Shown piece by piece: positions 5,927 through 10,970 of a stretch of 10,970 nt of DNA. The notes beneath the pieces were generated by a model that worked only from the letters and a program-made list of their open reading frames with translations, ran no database searches and was not told the origin of the DNA. This DNA comes from CAYQZD01 sp964421875 (GTDB lineage Bacteria; Electryoneota; Tariuqbacteria; Tariuqbacterales; Tariuqbacteraceae). The DNA lies in contig CAYQZD010000119.1 in assembly GCA_964421875.1 (NCBI GenBank), forward strand, positions 1-10,970, in the 5' to 3' direction. Position 1 is the stretch's first letter, and each line of letters opens with the position of its first letter. A program made the translations under genes and the position numbers.

Positions 5927-6748
5927 TTATTCCCCGGCGCTGTTAGTATAAGGGACGCCCGGTGTGTATTCGGTCAGTTTTGCATCGATGTGTCCCACGA
6001 TGATGATATAGGTTCGCATCAGCGCCGGGATTTTGCGCTCGTCGTCGGTGAGCCAGATTTCGATTTTGCCTTTGGAACGGAACATACCCTCCGATTCCAG
6101 GAAGGGTTCCAGCACCAGACAATCGAATTCTCCGGCCGGGACTTTTATTCTCTCTTTACGGTTAACCCGCACTTTCAGTGGGTATGATTTGTGTACATCG
6201 AAGAGGTTTACACTGACAGTGTCCCCCACACAGAGGTCCAAGGTGCGCATGAAAAAGAGCGCGGACAGTATGTCCTGGGCGCAAGGTTCGACCGGGAAGG
6301 TTTGTTTGTAAACACCCTTGTCCAGCATATGCGCCAGTCCCCTCTCCTGTTCGTATAGCACTTCCTTGCTTGCGCGGTAGCTTCCTTCCTGGAGTCGTTT
6401 CACAAATCGCCGGGAGAATATTCCCTTGATATCGACATCGGTCTCCACATAATCACGGACCTTGTAGATCAAATCGAAGGTTTTATTCGAATTCACTCTC
6501 GATACGACCTGATAGCATTTTTTACCCCCGACTTCAATAACGCTGTCGATGGACATCACGGTTTTTCCTGCATTGATAAAAGCGTAGCCCAAATTGAAAA
6601 CCATCCGCTCTCCCACGCCGAAATAGTTGTTCGGCTGGATTCGGTGGACATCTTCTACCTTTTCTTCGGCGAAAATTCCATTGTGAGAAAAGAACACCAG
6701 GAATAAGCTTATCAATCCAGGTGAGACTCTGCAGATTATACTATGCAT
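5927..6748 (-). CDS. DUF3108 family exported protein
   Basis: The 273-residue protein has an N-terminal hydrophobic stretch (residues 9-27, GLISLFLVFFSHNGIFAEE) that looks like a signal peptide. The rest is a beta-rich envelope protein with DUF3108 hallmarks: FGVGERMVFNLGYAFINAGKTVMSI (43-67), then YKVRDYVETDVDI, DILSALFFMRTLDL, and VPAGEFDCLVLEP followed by KIEIWLTDDERKIPALMRT. The family's biochemical role is not established. The start ATG overlaps the end of the glycosyltransferase gene by 8 bases, so the two are translationally linked and belong to the polysaccharide-type operon. It may act in export or assembly of the product, but that is inference from position. Confidence 0.8.
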   Translation of the reverse strand: MHSIICRVSPGLISLFLVFFSHNGIFAEEKVEDVHRIQPNNYFGVGERMVFNLGYAFINAGKTVMSIDSVIEVGGKKCYQVVSRVNSNKTFDLIYKVRDYVETDVDIKGIFSRRFVKRLQEGSYRASKEVLYEQERGLAHMLDKGVYKQTFPVEPCAQDILSALFFMRTLDLCVGDTVSVNLFDVHKSYPLKVRVNRKERIKVPAGEFDCLVLEPFLESEGMFRSKGKIEIWLTDDERKIPALMRTYIIIVGHIDAKLTEYTPGVPYTNSAGE

Positions 6749-7514
6749 TGGTTTCCGTATTTGTATTCTCCATCTTTTTCTGAATTTCGAATAACTTGAC
6801 CTGTTTTAAGAACACATAATAAGCTGAGGAAGCGGCGATGGCCAATCCGGGGATTCCGTCGAGGATTCCCAGTTTCAGGAAATATTTTTTTATAAACTCT
6901 GCCGGAGGGGCGAATACCGCTTTCCAGGGATTGAAGCGCCGCCCCGATTTGTACTTTTGTTTTGCGGAGAGGTTGGTGTAGGTATCCATTTTCCGAATAT
7001 GGCGGGAAAGACTGGGATAGGGATAATGCAGGATGTCGCCTTTGAGTCGGGCAGATTCTCCTTCGATGATTATGCTTTCATGGACTTCAGCCTCACTGCA
7101 TCTTCCCCGTTTGCGGTTGAATAATCTCAGGACATATTGAGGGTACCAACCGCTGTGGCGAATCCACCGCCCAAGGTAGAAAGTGCTGCGGTTTACGCAG
7201 AATCCCGAATGCGGCGTGTTCGCGGGGATGTATTCAATGGTTTGTTTCAGTTCTTGCGTGACTTCCTCGTCGGCGTCCAACCAGAAAATCCAATCGTTCT
7301 CAGCCTGTTCGATGCACCAATTCCTTTGAGCGCCGAATCCCTGCATCTTTCTATGAAGGACTTTATCGGTGAATTTCCGCGCAATATCGACAGTTCGGTC
7401 GGTGCTGCCAGAGTCGATCACTACGATTTCCCGGCAAAAATCCAGGCTGGCGAGGCATCGGGATAGATTCGCTTCCTCATTGTAGGTTAACACCATTGCC
7501 GATATACTGAGCAT
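6741..7514 (-). CDS. Family 2 glycosyltransferase (WaaE/KdtX-like)
   Basis: The 257-residue GT-A fold enzyme has VLTYNEEANL (8-17), VVIDSGSTDRTVDIA (31-45), GFGAQRNWCIE (59-69) and FWLDADEEVT (77-86), where DAD is the metal- and sugar-nucleotide-binding motif. The AQRNW element and the R-LFNRKRGR...VHESI segment are typical of the lipopolysaccharide-core glucosyltransferase WaaE group. A hydrophobic segment near the C-terminus (GIPGLAIAASSAYYVFLK) may touch the membrane. The product probably adds a sugar to a surface glycan or lipid; donor and acceptor are not readable from the sequence. It starts 6 bases after the stop of the phosphatase gene and overlaps the DUF3108 gene. Confidence 0.88.
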   Translation of the reverse strand: MLSISAMVLTYNEEANLSRCLASLDFCREIVVIDSGSTDRTVDIARKFTDKVLHRKMQGFGAQRNWCIEQAENDWIFWLDADEEVTQELKQTIEYIPANTPHSGFCVNRSTFYLGRWIRHSGWYPQYVLRLFNRKRGRCSEAEVHESIIIEGESARLKGDILHYPYPSLSRHIRKMDTYTNLSAKQKYKSGRRFNPWKAVFAPPAEFIKKYFLKLGILDGIPGLAIAASSAYYVFLKQVKLFEIQKKMENTNTETNA

Positions 7515-7520
7515 TGGCTT

Positions 7521-8012
7521 TCAGAACTTGTCCATTGATTCGTTTATTATCAGGGGAGTGATCCTTTCCATTTCGGCTTGGATGTCCTGGTAAACTTCTT
7601 CGTATAATTCCCAATTTCCCATAATCGGATCGACTACCGAAAGCTGCTCCGGAGGTAGTTCATCATCGCGTCCGTAGCTTTTCAAAAGATGGACCTTATC
7701 TTTAAACTTGGGGAATTTTTCCCGCAGGAATTCGTAATGGTCCTCAGCCATAGCCAACACCATATCGCTTCGTTCCATAAGTTTTCTGGTAACAGGTTGG
7801 CTGCGATGATTCATCAGGCTTACTCTATGTGTTCTGAGTACCGAGACAGCGATGAAGGAGGCTGGAATTCCCGGCAGCGCCGCGGTTCCCGCGCTTTGAA
7901 CCGACACCAGTTGGGACCCCTGCTCCTGCAGCATTTTCTTAAGCACCGCTTCCGCCATAGGGCTGCGGCAGGTGTTGCCGGTGCATACGAAGAGCGCCTT
8001 GTATCTATTCAT
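7521..8012 (-). CDS. Low-molecular-weight protein tyrosine phosphatase
   Basis: Starting at ATG 8012 the product has 163 residues. The frame is open to a TTG at 8078, but the extra residues are not family-like. Starting at 8012 gives MNRYKALFVCTGNTCRSPMAEAVL, the standard N-terminus. The catalytic P-loop C10-TGNTC-R16-S is intact, the SAGT motif follows, and the general acid Asp is in VVDPIMG (about residue 128). The enzyme dephosphorylates phosphotyrosine. In exopolysaccharide clusters (Wzb type) it acts on an autokinase, but no kinase is seen here. Related proteins also include arginine phosphatases. No strong ribosome binding site is visible before 8012 (AAAGG lies about 20 bases away), so the start is the least certain point. 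It is first in the operon with the glycosyltransferase. Confidence 0.88.
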   Translation of the reverse strand: MNRYKALFVCTGNTCRSPMAEAVLKKMLQEQGSQLVSVQSAGTAALPGIPASFIAVSVLRTHRVSLMNHRSQPVTRKLMERSDMVLAMAEDHYEFLREKFPKFKDKVHLLKSYGRDDELPPEQLSVVDPIMGNWELYEEVYQDIQAEMERITPLIINESMDKF

Positions 8013-8121
8013 CACGGAATCGTTTATTTTAGAACCTTTAGTCCAGTTCAATAGGCGGAAAATCTTTTGCCAGTTCAATCTTTAGTTATCTCAATATCTT
8101 TAATTGTTTACCTTGAAAATA

Positions 8122-8158
8122 GTCTTCAAGTCAACAGGTCGGCAAGTCAGCAAGTCAA
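8122..8158. repeat. Short AAGTCA-type direct repeats
   Basis: The segment holds three copies of CAAGTCA within about 35 bases (CTTCAAGTCAACAGG, GGCAAGTCAGCAAGTCAAAA). It is a simple degenerate repeat at the left edge of the palindrome cluster between the phosphatase and the bactofilin-like gene. Confidence 0.55.
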
Positions 8159-8165
8159 AACTGTG

Positions 8166-8193
8166 TGCTGCAGAGTCCCCGCACTCTGCAGCA
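8166..8193. repeat. Perfect 11-bp palindrome (hairpin 1 of cluster)
   Basis: TGCTGCAGAGT (8166-8176) and ACTCTGCAGCA (8183-8193) are exact reverse complements around the 6-base loop CCCCGC. No T run follows on either strand, so it does not look like a terminator. Confidence 0.75.
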
Positions 8194-8200
8194 TTTCCTC

Positions 8201-8224
8201 GTTCCCACGCTCCTGCGTGGGAAT
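8201..8224. repeat. GTTCCCACGC palindrome (hairpin 2 of cluster)
   Basis: GTTCCCACGC (8201-8210) pairs with GCGTGGGAAT (8215-8224) around TCCT, nine Watson-Crick pairs plus one G-T. The sequence, with its CTC flank, resembles the 'CGTTCCCACGC...GCGTGGGAATG' intergenic repeat that I recall as widespread in environmental bacterial genomes. Confidence 0.7.
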
Positions 8225-8260
8225 GCAGATGAGCGGCCGATACATTTTCATGCTAAGTTG

Positions 8261-8276
8261 TCAGCCGTACGGCTGA
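8261..8276. repeat. Perfect 16-base palindrome (hairpin 3 of cluster)
   Basis: TCAGCCGTACGGCTGA is a perfect self-complementary sequence with no loop. It follows an 18-base segment (8244-8261) that matches part of the dispersed repeat copy 2 at 16 positions. Confidence 0.7.
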
Positions 8277-8290
8277 TGAGGGTTTATCCT

Positions 8291-8379
8291 GAAAATAGCG
8301 GCATCGCATCCCGCGAGCCGTGAATTTTCATCTTAAGTTGTGCAAGGTCGCGGAAGAGACCCTCGAATGAGGATTTATT
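8291..8379 (-). repeat. Dispersed structured repeat, copy 2
   Basis: Read on the minus strand it opens with AATAAATCC and hairpin ATCCTC-ATTC-GAGGGT, continues with CAACTTAAGATGAAAATTCA and CGGCTCGCG, and ends GATGCCGCTATTTTC. It is inverted relative to copy 1 and 63/68 identical over the first part. It begins 27 bases after the stop of the bactofilin-like gene, in the same sense as that gene, so it would be part of its 3' untranslated region. Confidence 0.75.
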
Positions 8380-8405
8380 CAAGTCGCTGTCGATTTTTGC
8401 TAAGA

Positions 8406-9629
8406 TTAGGGGCGCAGCGCCATATAGGTCCATACCATCATCAATCCCATTCCGCAAATCAAAGCCGCCAGACTTACTATAACACCGATAAAGGGAATCC
8501 ATCCCAGCAGGCACAACAAAGGCAGCCCAATCAACGCCGAGAGGAACAGGGAAGGCGCGGGATTGCGGAAAAGATTGAATACCAGTGTTCCCAACAGCGT
8601 GCCCGCGGTTATCCATCCCAGATAGAGGAACAGCCCGTAAACCACTATCAGTATTGCGCTGAGGGGAATTGTCAAGACCAGCGCCAAAGCGATAAGGGCT
8701 GCTACCGGTATCACAATGAATCCCAGCAAGCCGATAAGCAGGGTCCGCCAGGGTTTTTCGGCGAAGGATTCGAACAGCTCCCTCATTTTTATCCGGAAGA
8801 AACCGATAAGGATGAAAGCTATGATGAGGTTGGCTATCAACAGCAGGGTTTTAAACATCCAACAGAATCCGCAGCCCTTCTCAATCTCTTTTGGCAGCCA
8901 TTCTCTGTATATAACATCACCCTTAACGCTAGAGGAAAAACTCTCATCGACCCGGCCCGGGCAGCAATAGATGAAATTTCCCTCCACTGTCCCTGTAGAG
9001 GTGATGAAGATAGCTTGGGATTCACCTTCGTCGCTTTCCTTACGGGTTTCTTTCATTTCCTCATCGTCGGTTAAAACCACCTTCACATTTTTCGCTGCCG
9101 TTCCGGAAAGTCGAAATTTTTCTACGGTTGCAAAGAGATTTCCCCTGATTTCCCCTGCAATATCGACTTCTTCGCAGAACACATAGAGGTTACCATTAAT
9201 GACAGCGTTTTGTTCGATGACAACCTTTCCGGCGGCGATAACCGCTTCACCGTCGACCAAGCTGGTGATTCTGAAGTCGGAGCAGGCGGCTCGTATTCCC
9301 CCGCCCACCTGAGCGTCGACCCGGATGTTTTGTGCGAAACCGATGAAATCCCCTCCTACATCCCCGTCGATTTCTATAGTCTGAGCAAAGCCATAAAGGT
9401 TTTCTTCTACGGCGCCCTCCTGATACAGCCATTGACAGAAGGCAATCAAGTCGCCCTGAACCGCTCGCTCGTTATCGAAGTTTTGGCTGAATACATAGAG
9501 GTCGCTGGCAATGGGATTCCCCGCGCCGAGTTCAAGCGACCGCCCTTTGATGAGCAGTGAGCCGTAGGTTGAATTGACCCAGACTATAGCTGCGATGGGA
9601 AGGATAAGATAGAATATTTTTCTAATCAT
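8406..9629 (-). CDS. Bactofilin-like (polymer-forming) beta-helix protein with C-terminal membrane domain
   Basis: The 407-residue protein begins with a signal peptide or membrane anchor (residues 4-23). Residues 40-245 are short beta-helix turns with the 'G-x-V-x-G-D-(L/F)-I-x-F-A-Q-x-I-x-(V/I)' pattern of polymer-forming bactofilin-like proteins: VFSQNF, LIAFCQWL, NLYGFAQTIEIDGDVGGDFIGFAQNIRVDAQVGG, VIEQNAVINGNLYVFCEEVDIAGEIRGNL. An acidic and basic insertion (186-204) interrupts the helix. From about 258 to 404 there are roughly five or six membrane segments (MFKTLLLIANLIIAFILIGFF onward). The helix is probably periplasmic or cytoplasmic scaffolding held at the membrane. The role is unknown; cell-shape or envelope organisation is a guess. 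GAGG lies 6 bases before the ATG. It is a single gene. Confidence 0.8.
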   Translation of the reverse strand: MIRKIFYLILPIAAIVWVNSTYGSLLIKGRSLELGAGNPIASDLYVFSQNFDNERAVQGDLIAFCQWLYQEGAVEENLYGFAQTIEIDGDVGGDFIGFAQNIRVDAQVGGGIRAACSDFRITSLVDGEAVIAAGKVVIEQNAVINGNLYVFCEEVDIAGEIRGNLFATVEKFRLSGTAAKNVKVVLTDDEEMKETRKESDEGESQAIFITSTGTVEGNFIYCCPGRVDESFSSSVKGDVIYREWLPKEIEKGCGFCWMFKTLLLIANLIIAFILIGFFRIKMRELFESFAEKPWRTLLIGLLGFIVIPVAALIALALVLTIPLSAILIVVYGLFLYLGWITAGTLLGTLVFNLFRNPAPSLFLSALIGLPLLCLLGWIPFIGVIVSLAALICGMGLMMVWTYMALRP

Positions 9630-9646
9630 AACCTACCTCATAGGTT
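9630..9646 (-). promoter_or_regulatory. Hairpin exposing or masking the Shine-Dalgarno of the bactofilin-like gene
   Basis: Directly before the ATG, the minus strand reads AACCTATGAGGTAGGTT: a 6-bp stem AACCTA/TAGGTT with the Shine-Dalgarno GAGG inside the 5-base loop. The stem ends on the base before the start codon. It might tune translation, but the short AT-rich stem is also compatible with chance. Confidence 0.4.
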
Positions 9647-9649
9647 ATT

Positions 9650-10258
9650 GTTTTTATATAATTTTGATTTGCTAACGGCAGCCGGCGGTCAGTGTTAAGT
9701 CTGCAGGACAGAGTTTTATTACGTAATCCGGCGGATATAGGACAGCCGTAGAGATATTCATTCCTCAATTACTTTATTAGCTCGATTTCTATGGAGGATA
9801 TTCCATTTATAAGAGAAACCGTGTTCATCATTTAAAGTTTCGACTTATGAAATTAATTTTTTTTTCCTTAATTATCAAATTTCAAGATGGTTAATAATTA
9901 CTTTTACTTAATTAGTCCTCCCGTATTCTATTGGATTTTTGGTTCTTCTCCATTTTAGTTACAGGCTGAAAAAAGTTTTTAGATTCATAACATATTATTT
10001 TTTATGAACAACATTAATCTCTTTTCGTCCACCTCACTGTTTAGACAAATGAGATGTCACTCCGGCGAAAGCCGATTCCCGGAGATGTTTCCAAGGATAA
10101 AATCGGATTTCTGCTTCAGGTCCGAGCCACAAGTTGCAGAAATGAAAATGGACATATAAACCAATGATAATATTAACTATAAAGTTAGATAAGTATTTGC
10201 ATTTAATAAGGAACTGATCCGGATTTTTTAGGGAAAATGTTAAAAAGCCCATTAAATA
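9650..10258. other. AT-rich intergenic region without a supported gene
   Basis: About 600 bases separate the leftward bactofilin-like gene from the rightward regulator. Frames are short and their translations look non-coding; the longest (minus, 10252-10034, 72 residues) has no recognisable motif. At 10056-10083 a GTCACTCCGGCGAAAGCCGA segment with CGGC-GAAA-GCCG and CTCCGG...CCGGAG complementarity resembles a degraded intergenic palindromic repeat. The rest holds A/T runs and, presumably, divergent promoters. Confidence 0.5.
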
Positions 10259-10270
10259 TTGACATTTAAC

Positions 10271-10299
10271 TTGACATAATGCTCATTTATCTGTATTTT
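10271..10299 (+). promoter_or_regulatory. Sigma70-type promoter of the MerR-type gene
   Basis: A consensus TTGACA (10271-10276) and TATTTT (10294-10299) are separated by exactly 17 bases. Transcription would start near 10306, which excludes the upstream in-frame ATG at 10279 as the start codon. A second TTGACA at 10259-10264 has no well-spaced -10. Confidence 0.6.
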
Positions 10300-10329
10300 G
10301 GAACAATATTAATAATGTCAAGGTCGATT

Positions 10330-10731
10330 ATGGAGGAAAGATATCAGGCTATATATTCGATAGGCGAAGCTGCTAAAAAACTCGGCGTGGTGGTTCCATT
10401 TTTACGAAGTCTTGAAAAAGCCGGGATTTTGCTCTCCGCCAGAACCGTACACGGTAAACGCCTTTACTCAGAATGCGATTTGGATTACATCCGTCTTATG
10501 ATAGGTTCTTCCAGACTCAAAGATATGAGTTTGGAAGAAATCCATTGCAAACTTGCCGGTCAGCGTTGCTGGGAAGTGGTTGGATGTGACCCTTCTGTAC
10601 GGGAAAAATGCCCAAATTACCGCAACCTCCAGGAACCTTGTTGGCTGCGAAGCGATTATTCGCTTGAAGAGAAGTCTATGCGGTGCCATGATTGTCCCGT
10701 TTACCGCGCCGTTCCCGACTTCATCGATTGA
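10330..10731 (+). CDS. MerR-family regulator with a seven-cysteine C-terminal (CW-type) domain
   Basis: I choose ATG 10330 (133 residues) because AAGG lies 6 bases upstream and the promoter lies after ATG 10279. Residues 8-72 are a MerR winged helix-turn-helix: IYSIGEAAKKLGVVVPFLRSLEKAGIL, KRLYSECDLDYIRLMIGSSRLKDMSLEEI. The C-terminus (from 80) is C80WEVVGC86, KC94PNY, PC104W and C119HDC122PVY, a spacing like the two-CW or 'CWE..C...CP....CW....C..C..Y' cysteine cluster that probably holds a metal or Fe-S cluster. C73 is a seventh cysteine. It lacks the long dimerisation helix of classic MerR sensors. It could sense redox or metal state. Targets are unknown; the lipoprotein gene downstream is one candidate. 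Repeat copy 3 begins at its stop codon. Confidence 0.8.
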   Translation: MEERYQAIYSIGEAAKKLGVVVPFLRSLEKAGILLSARTVHGKRLYSECDLDYIRLMIGSSRLKDMSLEEIHCKLAGQRCWEVVGCDPSVREKCPNYRNLQEPCWLRSDYSLEEKSMRCHDCPVYRAVPDFID

Positions 10732-10825
10732 ACCATCATTCGATGGATTCTCTTGGCGATTCCCCGCACCCCGAAGAAATTATAACGGCTCACGGGATAC
10801 GCCGCCGCTATTTACAAAGAATAAC
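10729..10825 (+). repeat. Dispersed structured repeat, copy 3 (diverged)
   Basis: This copy starts at the TGA of the regulator gene. It has hairpin CCATC-ATTC-GATGG (10733-10746), TCTCTT, CGGCTCACG and GCCGCTATTTACAAAGAA (10804-10821, 17/18 with copy 1). The distance from hairpin to CGGCTC is the same as in copy 1 (44 bases), while the middle is diverged. The stem differs from copy 1 by paired changes. It has the same sense as the upstream gene. Confidence 0.6.
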
Positions 10826-10869
10826 AATCTACAGTTTATCCTTACTCAGAATTTACTCCAGTTTGAATC

Positions 10870-10970
10870 ATGAAAAGCTTATTACATGTTATTTTATTTA
10901 CTACGGTTTTGAGTTCTTTTTTATGGGGCTGTTCCAAACCTGAAACTTGGGAAATGTCGCAGTGGTATAC
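10870..10970 (+). CDS. Putative lipoprotein, 5' part (cut by window edge)
   Basis: ATG 10870 opens a frame to the window end reading MKSLLHVILFTTVLSSFLWGC, then SKPETWEMSQWY. A Lys, a hydrophobic core and a cysteine at residue 21 form a type II (lipoprotein) signal peptide. The lipobox LWGC has W at -2, which is unusual but tolerated. No clear ribosome binding site precedes the ATG. The mature part is too short to identify. It lies 138 bases after the regulator gene on the same strand, with repeat copy 3 between them. Confidence 0.6.
   Translation, partial: MKSLLHVILFTTVLSSFLWGCSKPETWEMSQWY

Noticed and set aside
8013..8078. Extended N-terminus of the tyrosine phosphatase from TTG 8078.
   Set aside because: The extra 22 residues are not family-like, and the standard phosphatase N-terminus begins at ATG 8012.
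8166..8276. The three hairpins as terminators of the flanking genes.
   Set aside because: None is followed by a T run on either strand.
10034..10252. A 72-residue minus-strand frame in the AT-rich gap.
   Set aside because: It has no ribosome binding site, no motif, and covers the degraded palindromic repeat at 10056-10083. It is probably chance.

Overview
The window looks like a chromosomal segment of an uncultured Gram-negative bacterium of the FCB superphylum (candidate-phylum type, such as Zixibacteria, KSB1, Cloacimonadota or Marinimicrobia). This is an inference. It rests on a secreted protein with a C-terminal 'YPNPFNPST...YDITGREV...GVYFARL' sorting domain (type IX secretion / FlgD-like fold), a second secreted beta-helix protein with the same style of leader, and a bactofilin-like membrane protein. 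Nearly everything is on the minus strand. Only the last ~700 bases carry plus-strand genes.

Layout, left to right. (1) 1-2357: two secreted surface proteins in tandem. The upstream one is a seven-repeat beta-propeller with a sorting domain. The downstream one is a parallel beta-helix protein that runs off the left edge. Each carries one lesion: an extra A in an A8 tract just after the propeller start codon, and an in-frame TGA in the beta-helix gene. (2) 2504-3061: a small secreted protein with a carboxypeptidase-regulatory-like domain and a tail made almost only of Gly and Cys, with its own promoter and terminator. (3) 3193-4375: the translation operon infC-rpmI-rplT, ending in a terminator. 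infC appears to start at the rare codon ATT behind a long purine-rich Shine-Dalgarno. (4) 4456-4656: tRNA-Val(GAC), with an unusual C33, and tRNA-Leu(TAA). (5) 4873-5829: a deoxyhypusine-synthase-like protein without the catalytic-lysine motif. (6) 5927-8012: a compact operon of low-molecular-weight tyrosine phosphatase, family 2 glycosyltransferase (WaaE-like) and DUF3108 protein, suggesting cell-surface polysaccharide work. (7) 8079-8405: a repeat-rich gap with three strong palindromes. (8) 8406-9629: a bactofilin-like beta-helix protein fused to a multi-pass membrane domain. (9) 9630-10258: a long AT-rich gap with no supported gene. (10) 10271-10970: a promoter, a MerR-type regulator with a seven-cysteine C-terminal domain, and the start of a lipoprotein gene cut by the right edge.

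The most unusual signal outside the genes is a dispersed repeat of about 90 bases present three times (about 4676-4771 plus, 8291-8379 minus, 10729-10825 plus). It begins with a short hairpin that changes by paired substitutions between copies, and two of the copies sit directly after the 3' end of a gene in the same sense. It could be a structured mobile repeat or an RNA element. I do not recognise it.
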